Below, in pieces: positions 5,906 through 15,496 of a DNA stretch of 64,000 nucleotides. Numbering within the stretch: position 1 is the stretch's first letter; every line of letters starts with the position of its first letter. The position numbers were made by a program, and so were the translations under genes. The DNA comes from Vitreoscilla sp. Its GTDB lineage: Bacteria; Pseudomonadota; Gammaproteobacteria; Burkholderiales; Neisseriaceae. Below the pieces are notes generated by a model that searched no databases, was not told where the DNA came from, and saw only the letters and a program-made list of their open reading frames with translations. The stretch spans positions 1-64,000 of the forward strand of contig JASLFS010000068.1 of assembly GCA_030150505.1 (NCBI GenBank), written 5' to 3'.

Positions 5906-8695
5906 TTAGTGAGCTTGTTCCCAGTTTTTACCTGTGCCAACTTCTGCCAGTAGTGGTACCAGTAATTGACCTGCTTGGCTCATTAGTTCTGGTAACTTGG
6001 TTTGTATTAAAGTTAGCTCGGCTTCAGGAACTTCTAAAATCAATTCATCATGCACTTGCATGATAAGCGTTGATTTTAGTTTATTCGTTTTTAACCAGTT
6101 TTGTACAGCTAGCATGGCACGTTTAATTAAATCAGATGCGGTGCCTTGCATTGGAGCATTAATCGCTGCACGTTCAGCTCCTGCTCGAATATTGCCATTT
6201 TTATTGTGAATATCTGGTAGATATAAGCGACGTCCAAAAATGGTTTCAACATAGCCATTTTCTTCTGCATTTTCTTTGGCTCGCTGCATGTACTGTGCAA
6301 CACCAGGGTAGCGAGCAAAATAGCGGTCAATGTATTCTTTCGCTTCAAATGGCGTGGTTTCCAATGCTTGTGCTAAGCCATATTCACGCATGCCATATAT
6401 TAGCCCAAAGTTAATTGTTTTGGCATATCGGCGTTGTTCATTGGTCACTTCATCTTGAGGAAGGCTGAAGATTTCAGCAGCTGTTCTTCGGTGAATGTCT
6501 TGCCCATGATTAAACGCATCAATCAAATTGCTGTCTTGGGATAAATGAGCCATGATGCGCAATTCGACTTGGGAGTAATCGGCAGAAACGATTTGGTAGC
6601 CTTCGGGGGCAATAAATGCTCGACGGACACGGCGACCATCTTCCGTTCGAATTGGAATGTTTTGCAAGTTCGGGTTGTTGCTGGCTAATCGACCTGTAAT
6701 AGCAACTGCTTGTGCATAAGTCGTGTGCACACGTCCTGTTGTTGGGTTAATAAGTGTGGGGAGCTTATCGGTGTAGGTCGATTTTAATTTACTGATACTG
6801 CGAGTTTGTAAAATAATTTTTGGCAATGGGTAATCCAGTGCTAATTTCTCTAGCACTGATTCATTGGTTGATATACCACCTGAAGGCGTTTTTTTAAGGC
6901 CTTTGGTTGGGATTTCTAGTTTGTTAAATAAGATTTCTTGTAGCTGTTTTGGCGAGTTTAAGTTAAATGGTTGTCCTGCTAGCTCATATGCTTGCTGTTC
7001 GAATGCCAGTAACTCAGTACCTAAGTGATGACTTTGTTTGTCTAGTTCTGGTTTATCAATTAGTACGCCATGGCGCTCCATTTCAAATAGGACTTGAGAT
7101 AAAGGCAATTCTAATTCTAAATAGATTTTCTTTTGCTCAGCATCCATGTGCTCTAAGAGAAGCAAGTGTAATCTTAAAGCTAAATCCGCATCTTGTGATG
7201 CATATTGTGTTGCATTTGGAATGTCAATGTCAGCAAAACTTAGCTGCTTTGCGCCTTTGCCACATAGGCTTTCATAGGTAATGGTGCTAATCCCTAAATG
7301 ACGTTCTGCAAGTTCATCTAAGCTGTGTCCTAAATGGCTTTCTACAATATAAGAAGCCAGCATGCTGTCACCAGTAATTCCTGCGAGGTGAATACCATGA
7401 TTGGCAAAGATATGTTGGTCGTATTTGATGTTTTGACCAATTTTGCCTAGGGTTGCACTTTCTAGGTAGGGCTTTAAGGTATCCAGTGTTTCTTTAAGTG
7501 GAAGCTGCTCTTCACCTAAAGTTGCATGGTGAGCAAGGGGGATGTAAATAGCATCACCTGGTGCAAAAGCCATGCTTAAACCAATAATTTTGGCTTCTTG
7601 GACATTTAGGCTGGTTGTTTCTGTATCTAAGCCAATTTCCTGTGCTATTTTTAGGCGCTCAATTAACTGATTTAAGGCTTCTGTTGTGGTAACTGCTTGG
7701 TAGTTTGTGATAACGGAATAATCATATTGGCTAGCATCAATGGTTTGGCTAGCAGGCTGTTTATTCGTATTCGATGCTTTTTCTGAGTCACCGAATAAAT
7801 CTGCTTGAGGTTTAGATGAAGAAGAGGAGTCTGATATTTTCTTTTTTGTTTCTTCTAACCACTTTTTAAAACCAAGTGCTTCAAATTTTTCTAGTAGAGT
7901 CGGTAGGTTGTCAGCATTGAAATGTAAGTCTGTTAAACCATTGGGTAGGGCTTGAGTTAGGTCAACATCATCTTTAATGGTGATAAGTTCATAAGAAAGA
8001 GGCAAGTGTTCTAAAGCCGCTTGTAAATGTTCGCCTACCTTCCCTTTGATTTCACTTGCATGATTCATAACGCCTTGTAGTGAATCATAAGCATCTAGCC
8101 ATTTGACAGCCGTTTTAGGGCCACATTTATCCACACCAGGAACATTATCAACCTTATCGCCAATGAGCGTTAAGTAATCGATAATTCGATTGGGAGGAAC
8201 GCCAAATTTTTCTTGTACGCCAGCAATATCCAATATCTCATTTTTCATGGTGTTCACAAGGGTGATATTGTCAGTCACCAGTTGAGCCATATCTTTATCA
8301 CCTGTTGAGATAATGACTTTTAATCCTGCTTTTTCACCTTCTCTTGCTAAGGTGCCAATAACATCATCAGCCTCTACATCAGCAATAGAAATAACAGGCC
8401 AGCCAGTTAAGGCGACTAATTCTTGAATTTGATTCGCTTGGCTGCGTAATTCATCTGGCATTGGCGGTCGAGTACTTTTATACTCAGGATATAATTGGTG
8501 TCGGAAATTTTTTCCTTTGGCATCAAAAATACAAGCACAATAATCATGTTGATGATTTAAGCGCAAATGGCGGAGCATATTTAGTACGCCATATAAAGCA
8601 CCCGTTGGCTCGCCAGTAGGGCTAGTTAGTGGCGCCATGGCATGAAACGCGCGATAAAGATAAGATGTGCCATCAACAAGTAATAGTGTTTTCAT
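5906..8695 (-). CDS. polA: DNA polymerase I
   Basis: A 929-residue, full-length Pol I for Okazaki fragment maturation and repair. Residues about 1-290 are the 5' nuclease domain (LLVDGTSYLYRAFHA; IGDKVDNVPGVDKCGPKTA helix-hairpin-helix). About 330-515 are the 3'-5' proofreading domain, with the catalytic acidic pair intact in IGLDTETTSL. About 550-929 are the polymerase domain, with motif A SADYSQVELRIMAHLS, motif B RRYAKTINFGLIYGM and motif C VHDELILEV. A polar Ser/Lys/Gln linker near residues 285-325 joins nuclease and exonuclease domains. All three activities should be present. The start is the N-terminal MKTLLLVDG typical of the family. Confidence 0.97.
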   Translation of the reverse strand: MKTLLLVDGTSYLYRAFHAMAPLTSPTGEPTGALYGVLNMLRHLRLNHQHDYCACIFDAKGKNFRHQLYPEYKSTRPPMPDELRSQANQIQELVALTGWPVISIADVEADDVIGTLAREGEKAGLKVIISTGDKDMAQLVTDNITLVNTMKNEILDIAGVQEKFGVPPNRIIDYLTLIGDKVDNVPGVDKCGPKTAVKWLDAYDSLQGVMNHASEIKGKVGEHLQAALEHLPLSYELITIKDDVDLTQALPNGLTDLHFNADNLPTLLEKFEALGFKKWLEETKKKISDSSSSSKPQADLFGDSEKASNTNKQPASQTIDASQYDYSVITNYQAVTTTEALNQLIERLKIAQEIGLDTETTSLNVQEAKIIGLSMAFAPGDAIYIPLAHHATLGEEQLPLKETLDTLKPYLESATLGKIGQNIKYDQHIFANHGIHLAGITGDSMLASYIVESHLGHSLDELAERHLGISTITYESLCGKGAKQLSFADIDIPNATQYASQDADLALRLHLLLLEHMDAEQKKIYLELELPLSQVLFEMERHGVLIDKPELDKQSHHLGTELLAFEQQAYELAGQPFNLNSPKQLQEILFNKLEIPTKGLKKTPSGGISTNESVLEKLALDYPLPKIILQTRSISKLKSTYTDKLPTLINPTTGRVHTTYAQAVAITGRLASNNPNLQNIPIRTEDGRRVRRAFIAPEGYQIVSADYSQVELRIMAHLSQDSNLIDAFNHGQDIHRRTAAEIFSLPQDEVTNEQRRYAKTINFGLIYGMREYGLAQALETTPFEAKEYIDRYFARYPGVAQYMQRAKENAEENGYVETIFGRRLYLPDIHNKNGNIRAGAERAAINAPMQGTASDLIKRAMLAVQNWLKTNKLKSTLIMQVHDELILEVPEAELTLIQTKLPELMSQAGQLLVPLLAEVGTGKNWEQAH

Positions 8696-8711
8696 AGTCC
8701 GATAGTGTGCT

Positions 8712-8726
8712 TTCAGGCAGCCTGAA
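8712..8726. repeat. Overlapping DNA uptake sequences, two dialects in one palindrome
   Basis: The 15-mer TTCAGGCAGCCTGAA is a palindrome around a central A. On the minus strand 8712-8723 reads AGGCTGCCTGAA (the Simonsiella-type uptake word); on the plus strand 8715-8726 reads AGGCAGCCTGAA (the Kingella-type word). It lies between the divergent polA and LOG genes. Confidence 0.75.
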
Positions 8727-8746
8727 GGCCATAATGAGGTGAATAA

Positions 8747-9475
8747 ATGAGTTTATTGGATAAATTACCACAGCCTATTTTACCTGAAGATAGCAAAGAA
8801 TCACTAAGATCCAGAGAGTCTTATCATTTATTGAGAATAATTTCTGAATTTATACAGTCAGGGGAAGAGCTAAAGGCGATTCAACCAGCGGTTTCTATTT
8901 TTGGCAGCGCCCGTTTAAATAAAGGGCATGCCATGTATGAGCGGTGTGAAAATTTAGCTAGGTTGCTGTCTGATAGTGGGTTTAGTGTTATTTCAGGCGG
9001 AGGCCCTGGATTAATGGAAGCGGCCAATAAGGGAGCATATGCAGGATTGAGCCCATCAGTTGGTCTGAATATTGTTCTTCCACATGAAGAGCGGCCCAAT
9101 TTATATCAAGATCTTAGTGTGCAGTTTCAGCATTTTTTCCCTCGTAAAGTCATGTTTGTGAAGCATGCTATTGCTTATGTGGTTATGCCTGGTGGCTTCG
9201 GTACTTTAGATGAGCTATTTGAAAGTTTGACTCTCATGCAGACCAATACCATTACAAAGCGCCCTATTATTTTAAGTGGTACTGAATTTTGGCAAGGCAT
9301 GTATGACTGGATTAAAACAACATTAGTTGCAGAAAAAGTGATCAGCCCTGAAGACGTTCATTTGGTAAAAATGATTGATAATCCCGAAGATATTGTTAAT
9401 GAAATCTTTCAATATTATGAACAAGCAGGGCTTGATTGGTGCGGAGAAAATAGTTGTCATGGATTAGGTTTGTGA
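8747..9475 (+). CDS. LOG family protein (TIGR00730 Rossmann-fold nucleotide-binding type)
   Basis: A 242-residue protein with the family signatures GGGPGLMEA (about residue 83) and PGGFGTLDE (about 148), the nucleotide-binding and catalytic motifs of LOG-like phosphoribohydrolases that cleave nucleoside 5'-monophosphates. The N-terminal 50 residues precede the Rossmann core, as in many proteobacterial members of this group. The real substrate is not known from sequence. A GAGGTG site is well placed before the ATG. The AEC transporter gene follows 19 bases downstream and is probably cotranscribed. Confidence 0.85.
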   Translation: MSLLDKLPQPILPEDSKESLRSRESYHLLRIISEFIQSGEELKAIQPAVSIFGSARLNKGHAMYERCENLARLLSDSGFSVISGGGPGLMEAANKGAYAGLSPSVGLNIVLPHEERPNLYQDLSVQFQHFFPRKVMFVKHAIAYVVMPGGFGTLDELFESLTLMQTNTITKRPIILSGTEFWQGMYDWIKTTLVAEKVISPEDVHLVKMIDNPEDIVNEIFQYYEQAGLDWCGENSCHGLGL

Positions 9476-9494
9476 TGACAGTAAAGGGAAATAT

Positions 9495-10457
9495 ATGATT
9501 TGGCAGACAATGTGGAATGCAATTGTTTTCTCCATGCAAGTTACTATGCCGAACGTGTTGTTATTAATGTTTGGTATGTGGTTAAGGCATATCAAACAAG
9601 TCGACGAGCACTTTTGCGATCAGGCATCTAAATTGGTTTTTAACTGGGCGCTACCAATATTACTGTTTTTAAGTATTTTGAAGAGTAATGCTGACTATGA
9701 GCAGCAAGTCCAGTTGGTTTTAGCTGGTGTAGTGGTTACATTTATTTTGTATTTTGGTTCAAATTGGGTTGCCAAAAGGTTTGTCAGTCAGCCTGCAAAT
9801 CGCGGTGTATTTGTGCAAGGTGTTTTTCGTGCAAATACGGCAATTATCGGATTGGCCTTTTGTGCAAATGCATATGGTCCTAAAGGATTAGCAATTGGTG
9901 CCTTATATGCAGGAGCGATGACGATTTTATTTAATATTTTAGGCGTTATTACATTAAGCCAATCATTGCAGCCAGGTTTAAGAATGAAATGGGGAGCTAC
10001 GATTAAGCAGATTGTGAAAAATCCCTTAATTATTGGCATTGTTGCAGGATTAATTTACAAAAATAGCATAGGCACATTGCCAATTACTTTTTTACAAACA
10101 GGACAATTTTTAGCGGATATTTCATTACCAGTAGCTTTGATTTGTGCTGGAGCAACGTTTGATTTGAAATCAATGTTTAAAACCAGTGATATTTCAATAT
10201 GGGCTAGCTTCGGGCGATTAATTATCGCGCCAGTGGTCACCATTATAGTTGGGAAATTATGGGGGCTGCCAACGATGGAATTTGGGGTTTTATTTATGAT
10301 GAGCGCATCGCCTGTTGCGGCTGCTAGTTATGTTATGGTCAGGAATATGGGTGGAAATGCCACTGCTGCTGCTAATATTTTAGGCATGACAACTTTTGTA
10401 GGAATGTTTGTTGCAGCGATTAGCTTTGCATTACTTTACAGTATTGGATGGTTATAA
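9495..10457 (+). CDS. AEC family transporter (auxin efflux carrier superfamily)
   Basis: A 320-residue polytopic membrane protein with about ten hydrophobic helices, arranged as two five-helix halves around a polar central loop. It carries AEC-type motifs such as NWALPILLFLSILKS, RANTAIIGLAF and MSASPVAAASYVM. Bacterial AEC proteins export or import dicarboxylates such as malate or malonate; the substrate here cannot be told. AAGGGAAA precedes the ATG. It is the promoter-distal gene of a two-gene unit with the LOG protein and ends at a strong terminator. Confidence 0.87.
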   Translation: MIWQTMWNAIVFSMQVTMPNVLLLMFGMWLRHIKQVDEHFCDQASKLVFNWALPILLFLSILKSNADYEQQVQLVLAGVVVTFILYFGSNWVAKRFVSQPANRGVFVQGVFRANTAIIGLAFCANAYGPKGLAIGALYAGAMTILFNILGVITLSQSLQPGLRMKWGATIKQIVKNPLIIGIVAGLIYKNSIGTLPITFLQTGQFLADISLPVALICAGATFDLKSMFKTSDISIWASFGRLIIAPVVTIIVGKLWGLPTMEFGVLFMMSASPVAAASYVMVRNMGGNATAAANILGMTTFVGMFVAAISFALLYSIGWL

Positions 10458-10490
10458 CATAGGCAACAATGTTGCCTATGTTGTCTTTTT
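10457..10490. terminator. Terminator between the convergent AEC and engB genes
   Basis: ACATAGGCAAC and GTTGCCTATGT form an 11-pair stem around AAT, followed by TGTC and five T. The stem overlaps the AEC stop codon region. Confidence 0.8.
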
Positions 10491-10504
10491 GCTACTAAAA
10501 GTCG

Positions 10505-11122
10505 TTATGGAGCCTCATCAACAGATAATCTATTAAACCAATTACCCACCGTTTTTTCGACTTCTTCCATACCTTGGCTCTTAAGGCTGGAGAATGTTTG
10601 CACGGTAATCTCTTGTTTTTCCATAAAAGGTTTTAGTGCTTTCTTGACAAGAGACAAAGATTTAATTTGTTCATTCTTAGATAATTTATCTGCTTTTGAT
10701 AGTAGAATATGGACAGGTAATTCGCGAGCAGCAGAGAACTCAATCATTTGTTGATCAAGTGCTTTTAGAGGATGGCGAATATCCATAATCAAAACCAAAC
10801 CAATTAAATTAGGTCTTTTTTGTAAATATTGACCTAGTAGTTCTACCCAGTGAGCGCGGATGGCAGCAGGAACTTGTGCATAACCATAGCCAGGTAAATC
10901 AACCATAAAATGGCCGTTAACTAACTCAAAGAAGTTAATATGTTGTGTACGTCCTGGTGTTTTTGATACATAAGCCAATCGAGTATGGTTAGTTAGCGTA
11001 TTAATAGCACTAGATTTACCTGCATTACTGCGACCCACAAAAGCAATTTCTGCTGGAGTGGCTGGTAAATCCTTTAAATGGTTCACTGTTGTGAAGAATT
11101 TTGCGTTTTGAAAAAGAGACAT
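10505..11122 (-). CDS. engB: Ribosome biogenesis GTPase EngB (YsxC/YihA)
   Basis: A 205-residue TRAFAC GTPase needed for assembly of the 50S subunit. The G motifs are clear: G1 GRSNAGKSS at residues 30-38, G2 region KTPGRTQ, G3 DLPGYG near residue 77 and G4 SKAD. The length is normal for the family. No obvious ribosome binding site precedes the ATG. The gene is divergent from cytochrome c4, an arrangement I recall from Neisseria. Confidence 0.96.
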   Translation of the reverse strand: MSLFQNAKFFTTVNHLKDLPATPAEIAFVGRSNAGKSSAINTLTNHTRLAYVSKTPGRTQHINFFELVNGHFMVDLPGYGYAQVPAAIRAHWVELLGQYLQKRPNLIGLVLIMDIRHPLKALDQQMIEFSAARELPVHILLSKADKLSKNEQIKSLSLVKKALKPFMEKQEITVQTFSSLKSQGMEEVEKTVGNWFNRLSVDEAP

Positions 11123-11276
11123 GGGTAGAATAAATTAACAAAGTTGGTATAGAATACCACGTTTATCAAATTACCGTTAATAGGGTTAAGATTGCTAACC
11201 CCAAAACAGAATAATTAGGGACACGGTGTTAAAAAAAGCTAGTTTTGCTATTTAACACTCAGCTCAGGAGCGCTTC

Positions 11277-11894
11277 ATGAAACGTTTTACATTAATCTCA
11301 CTTGCTTTGGCTGTTTCTGGCTTGGCTGTTGCAGCGCAACCAAAAGCAGATTTGGCTCGAGGCAAGCAAGTTGCCGAAACAGTTTGTGCGTCTTGTCACG
11401 CAGCAGATGGCAATAGTGGTATTCCAACATACCCACGTTTAGCAGCACAACATGCTGCTTATATCGCAACACAAGCAGAAGCCATTCGAGATAAAAAACG
11501 TACAACGGGCAATGCAAAAGAAATGGCTGATGATCCTAATGTGGCTGCTATGACCAATCAAGATATCGTTGATGCTGCGGCTTACTTCGCAACACGTTTT
11601 CCTAAATCAGGTGAAACTGACCCACGCTTTAACCCAACATTGGGCGCTAAGATTTATCGTGGCGGCATCCCAGAGCGTAATGTGCCTGCTTGTATGTCTT
11701 GCCATGGCCCAAGCGGCGCTGGTATGCCAAACAAATACCCACGATTAGCTGGACAACATAGCATGTATGTTCAAGAAGCTTTAAGTGATTATGCAAATGG
11801 AACTCGTCAGAATGTTGAAATGAATGACGTTGCTCAGAAATTAACAGCAGAAGAAATGAAAGCTGCAGCGAATTTCATTCAAGGTTTGCATTAA
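11277..11894 (+). CDS. Cytochrome c4, dihaem periplasmic electron carrier
   Basis: A 205-residue protein with a cleavable signal peptide (about residues 1-20) and two haem c sites, CASCH at 37-41 and CMSCH at 139-143. Each half has the class I cytochrome c pattern YPRLAAQH/YPRLAGQH and a downstream methionine ligand candidate. Cytochrome c4 passes electrons from the bc1 complex to the terminal oxidase in Neisseriaceae. AGGAG lies eight bases before the ATG. The cytochrome c maturation genes resB and ccsA follow, a conserved neighbourhood in the family. Confidence 0.95.
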   Translation: MKRFTLISLALAVSGLAVAAQPKADLARGKQVAETVCASCHAADGNSGIPTYPRLAAQHAAYIATQAEAIRDKKRTTGNAKEMADDPNVAAMTNQDIVDAAAYFATRFPKSGETDPRFNPTLGAKIYRGGIPERNVPACMSCHGPSGAGMPNKYPRLAGQHSMYVQEALSDYANGTRQNVEMNDVAQKLTAEEMKAAANFIQGLH

Positions 11895-11921
11895 ACTTTA
11901 GTTGTTAATGAAAATTTACAT

Positions 11922-11953
11922 ACCGCACAGTGGCTATCTACTGTGCGGTTTTT
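11922..11953 (+). terminator. Terminator after cytochrome c4
   Basis: ACCGCACAGT and ACTGTGCGGT form a ten-pair stem around GGCTATCT, followed by five T. Confidence 0.88.
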
Positions 11954-11987
11954 GCTACTAGCCCCATGTTTTTTGTATGTTTGCTAT

Positions 11988-12016
11988 TTGGTAATTAGAA
12001 AGCTCTCGGCTATACT
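11988..12016 (+). promoter_or_regulatory. Sigma70-type promoter of resB-ccsA
   Basis: TTGGTA (11988-11993), 17 bases, TATACT (12011-12016). It lies after the cytochrome c4 terminator and about 70 bases before the chosen resB start. Confidence 0.6.
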
Positions 12017-12084
12017 TAGGCGCGCTGATACTAAAGTGTAAAATTAAATCAAAAATTATTTTGTGGCGCTGCCATCTGAAATCA

Positions 12085-14097
12085 ATGAAGAAATCTGATA
12101 AAAAAATTCCATTAATACGCCGACCTTGGTTTGCGTTTCTGAGTTCTATGCGATTTGCCGTTTCCTTGCTGACGGTTCTGGCGATTGCGTCTATTGTTGG
12201 TACTGTTTTACAGCAAAATCAACCGATGGCCGATTACATTGTTAAGCTGGGTCCTTTCTGGTTTGAGATTTTTAAATTTCTAGGGCTTTACGACGTTTAT
12301 GCTTCAGGCTGGTTTGTTGTCATCATGCTCTTTTTGGTTATTTCTACCGCTTTGTGTATGTGGCGTAATATTCCACCATTTTTGCGAGAAATGCGAACCT
12401 TTAAAGAGAAAACCACAGAACAATCATTGCGCTCAATGAAGCAAACGACGGATGTCGAGCAAGGCGCGTTGAATACAGGGATTGTGGCTAAGTATTGGCA
12501 GGCACAAGGGTTTCAAGTTAAGCAAGTTCAGCGAGATGATGGCGGTGAATTGATTGCTTGTAAAAAGGGTAGTGGTAATAAATGGGGTTATATTTTCGCA
12601 CATGCAGCTTTAATTATTATTTGCTTGGGTGGATTAATTGATAGCAACATGGGTTTGAATCTGGGTGTTTTGAGTGGGCGTTTAGTGCCAGACATGGAAA
12701 CGGAGCTAGCTAAAGATTTTAAACCAGAAAGCCGATTAGATGCAGGCACAGTATCCTTTAGAGGGAATGTTACGGTTAAAGAAGGTCAGGCTGCTGATGT
12801 GGTTTTTTTACAGGCAGGCGATGGCTTAGTCGTACAGCAGTTACCATTTATCATTGAATTAAAACAATTCTTTGTTGAGCATTACGAAAATGGTATGCCT
12901 AAAAACTTTGCCAGTGATGTTGTGGTAACGAATAAGAAAACAGGTGAGAAACAGGAAGCCACGATTAGAGTTAATCACCCGTTAAAAATGGATGGCATTG
13001 CGATTTATCAGGCTAGTTTTGGTGATGGTGGTTCTCCTGTTGAGTTCAAAACATGGGATTTGCGTAATGCACAATTAAAATCGACAGATTTAAAAGCCGT
13101 ATCAATGAATCAATATCCCTTGAATCTTGGTAACGAAAAATATCAAATTGAGTTTGGCGAGTTTAATTTATTCAACGTTGAGGATATGACTGGCGGATTG
13201 AATGAAAAGAAAAATAGCTTTGGACAAACTTTGCATGAAGCTCGAGATGTTGATAATAAAAAGAATTTAAAAAACGTTGGTCCAACCATTACTTATAAAA
13301 TTCGTGACAATGCAGGCCAAGCGAAAGAATACTTTAACTATATGTTGCCATTGGAGCGAGAGGGTGCTCGATATTTTGCTACGGGAGAAAGAGAAGCGCT
13401 GGCTGACCAATATCGGTGGGTTATGCTACCAGCGGATGAAGATGATTCTTTAGAAACATTTATGGTGTTACGCAGTGCATTTAATAATCCAGAGTTAAGA
13501 AATAAAGCCATTAATATAGCTGTTGCCAATGTTAATGCAGAGCAAAAAGAGTCATTTACTATTGCGATTGAAAATGCTTTGGCTATCTTCTCTAATGGTG
13601 GATATGATGCGCTAGAAAAATTTTTAAGTGCTAATGTGCCAGCTGACCAACAAGGCAGAATGCGTGAGTTTTTTGTGCAAATTTTGCAAACTAGTACAAC
13701 TTATTTATTAGATGAAGCTTTGGCAAATGCTGATTTACCAGCCTGGAAAGATTCTGTAGAGAAGCAAAGATTTGTGACAGATAGTTTGGTCGGATTGACT
13801 AACTTGTATCAGTTACAAGCCCCAATTTTAATGCAGCTTAATTCTTTTGAAGATGTTAAATTCTCTGGTTTGCAGTTAAATAAATCGCCTGGTCAAAGTT
13901 TGGTATATTTAGGTTCTGTGTTATTGATTTTGGGCTCTTTCTTTATGTTTTATATTCGTGAGAAGCGAGCTTGGTGTCTTATTAAAAATGGGCGTATTCG
14001 CTTTGCAATGAGTGCAAACCGTCATGCTCGTGATTTAGAAACAGAATTTCCTGAGCACACAGCTAGGCTAAAACAGATGTCTGAGGACTTAAAATAA
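12085..14097 (+). CDS. resB: Cytochrome c biogenesis protein ResB (Ccs1)
   Basis: ResB with CcsA forms the system II haem exporter and synthetase that attaches haem to apocytochromes c outside the cytoplasmic membrane. The 670-residue product has three N-terminal membrane helices (starting SMRFAVSLLTVLAIASIVGTVLQQNQP and WFVVIMLFLVISTALCMW), a large periplasmic domain of more than 450 residues and a final helix (VYLGSVLLILGSFFMFYI). I start at the ATG at 12085, giving MKKSDKKIPLIRRPWFAF, which agrees with the recalled neisserial start; a TTG at 12061 is in frame but poor. The stop codon overlaps the ccsA ATG by one base (TAATG). Confidence 0.94.
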   Translation: MKKSDKKIPLIRRPWFAFLSSMRFAVSLLTVLAIASIVGTVLQQNQPMADYIVKLGPFWFEIFKFLGLYDVYASGWFVVIMLFLVISTALCMWRNIPPFLREMRTFKEKTTEQSLRSMKQTTDVEQGALNTGIVAKYWQAQGFQVKQVQRDDGGELIACKKGSGNKWGYIFAHAALIIICLGGLIDSNMGLNLGVLSGRLVPDMETELAKDFKPESRLDAGTVSFRGNVTVKEGQAADVVFLQAGDGLVVQQLPFIIELKQFFVEHYENGMPKNFASDVVVTNKKTGEKQEATIRVNHPLKMDGIAIYQASFGDGGSPVEFKTWDLRNAQLKSTDLKAVSMNQYPLNLGNEKYQIEFGEFNLFNVEDMTGGLNEKKNSFGQTLHEARDVDNKKNLKNVGPTITYKIRDNAGQAKEYFNYMLPLEREGARYFATGEREALADQYRWVMLPADEDDSLETFMVLRSAFNNPELRNKAINIAVANVNAEQKESFTIAIENALAIFSNGGYDALEKFLSANVPADQQGRMREFFVQILQTSTTYLLDEALANADLPAWKDSVEKQRFVTDSLVGLTNLYQLQAPILMQLNSFEDVKFSGLQLNKSPGQSLVYLGSVLLILGSFFMFYIREKRAWCLIKNGRIRFAMSANRHARDLETEFPEHTARLKQMSEDLK

Positions 14098-15293
14098 TGA
14101 ATAAAAATTTAGAACCACTGCCAAGTCATGATTATTTGAAAAGTCGAGGTTGGCGACAAAATTTAGGCTGGAAAGATTATATTTTTGCTCTGCTGGTTAT
14201 TTTGGGTTCAATCTATGCTCAATTTGGATTGGCTGGGCATCGCATGGATTACTATGAAATTTCTATTTTATGGGGTAGTGCGGTTGGGTTAATAGCATTA
14301 TGTTGGTTTTTTAAACCATTGCAGTGGTTTTCGGTTGCTACTTGTGGCTTAGCTTGGCTTGGTTTGCAGTTATATGCTGGTCATATTGATAATAATAATG
14401 TTAGCTTTTTCTTGAAATATTTCTTGTCTAGCCAATCAGCCATTATGTGGCTTTGTGTTTTGACATTTTTATCTTTTTTCGCTTACTTGTTTGGTACTAT
14501 TTTTTCATTTAGAGCGGATAAGAAAACAGGTGCAGTTAACAGTAATAACACTTTACTTTCAATGGGTACTGCCTTTGCCTGGTTAAGTGCGTTGTTTGGC
14601 ATGGTGGGTTTGTTGGTTCGTTGGCATGAAAGTTACTTGTTGCGACCTGATGCAGGGCATATGCCAGTTTCGAATTTGTATGAAGTTTTCATCTTATTCA
14701 TGGTGATTACAACATTAATGTATTTATATTACGCTATCCGTTTTAATGCACAGCGATTAGGTGCATTTGTATTTGCATTCCAATGTGTCGTTGTTATTTT
14801 TGTATTGTGGTATATGTTGGCACGAGATGCTCATCATATTCAGCCATTGATTCCTGCTTTGCAGTCATGGTGGATGAAAATACATGTCCCAACTAACTTT
14901 GTTGGCTATGGTGCGTTTTGTATGGCTGCTGCATTGGGAGTTGCTGAGTTGTTGGCAATGAAATACAAATGGAAAAGCCCTAGCGCAGAAGTCATTGATG
15001 AAATCATGTACAAAGCCATTGCCATTGGTTTCTTGTTTTTTACAATAGCAACTGTATTAGGCGCTTTATGGGCAGCTGATGCTTGGGGACGTTATTGGAG
15101 CTGGGATCCAAAAGAAACTTGGGCATTTATTGTGTGGTTAAATTATGCTATTTGGTTGCATTTGAGATTGGTAAAAGGTTGGCGCGGTGCTGTATTGGCA
15201 TGGTGGGCAATTATTGGATTGTTTATTACTGCTTTTGCTTTCTTGGGCGTGAATATGTTTTTGTCTGGTTTACACTCATACGGTGCACTATAA
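14097..15293 (+). CDS. ccsA: Cytochrome c assembly protein CcsA (ResC)
   Basis: A 398-residue integral membrane protein of the haem handling protein family. The tryptophan-rich WWD segment WGRYWSWDPKETWAF near residue 330 binds haem on the outer face, and conserved histidines flank it. About eight to ten hydrophobic segments are visible. It partners ResB in system II cytochrome c maturation and serves the cytochrome c4 encoded just upstream. It is translationally coupled to resB by a one-base overlap. Confidence 0.95.
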   Translation: MNKNLEPLPSHDYLKSRGWRQNLGWKDYIFALLVILGSIYAQFGLAGHRMDYYEISILWGSAVGLIALCWFFKPLQWFSVATCGLAWLGLQLYAGHIDNNNVSFFLKYFLSSQSAIMWLCVLTFLSFFAYLFGTIFSFRADKKTGAVNSNNTLLSMGTAFAWLSALFGMVGLLVRWHESYLLRPDAGHMPVSNLYEVFILFMVITTLMYLYYAIRFNAQRLGAFVFAFQCVVVIFVLWYMLARDAHHIQPLIPALQSWWMKIHVPTNFVGYGAFCMAAALGVAELLAMKYKWKSPSAEVIDEIMYKAIAIGFLFFTIATVLGALWAADAWGRYWSWDPKETWAFIVWLNYAIWLHLRLVKGWRGAVLAWWAIIGLFITAFAFLGVNMFLSGLHSYGAL

Positions 15294-15379
15294 GCGACAT
15301 TTTTGTGCTGAAATCTTGTCTTTTTGGTATGAGTGCTGATAAACTTTATCATGTTTTTTACTAATTTCAGGACATTTTG

Positions 15380-15448
15380 ATGACAGATGATGAATCGGAG
15401 CGATGGTGTTTACACTTTTGCGCGTTTTTCTTTTGTTATCATGTTTAA
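15380..15448 (+). CDS. Possible 22-residue leader peptide before the TerC-like gene
   Basis: An ATG at 15380 with AGGA seven bases upstream opens a 22-codon frame ending in TAA at 15446-15448. Composition is striking: four Phe (including FFF), three Cys, two His, one Trp and one Tyr, all in the second half (WCLHFCAFFFCYHV). The stop codon directly abuts the 5' arm of the next terminator hairpin (15449). This is the geometry of a transcription-attenuation leader. No homologue is known to me, so translation and function are inference; chance occurrence is possible. Confidence 0.4.
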   Translation: MTDDESERWCLHFCAFFFCYHV

Positions 15449-15496
15449 AGCAGCCTTTCTATAGAGTGACTTCTTGTAGATGATGGCTGCTTTTTT
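15449..15496 (+). terminator. Terminator/attenuator in the leader of the TerC-like gene
   Basis: AGCAGCC (15449-15455) pairs with GGCTGCT (15485-15491), a 29-base loop with minor inner pairing (TCTA/TAGA), then a run of six T. It ends only 29 bases before the TerC-family start codon, leaving no room for an ordinary promoter plus leader, so transcripts of the downstream gene probably read through it. It could instead terminate resB-ccsA. Confidence 0.65.

Noticed and set aside
12061..12084. TTG at 12061 as start of ResB
   Set aside because: No ribosome binding site and the family N-terminus begins at the ATG at 12085.
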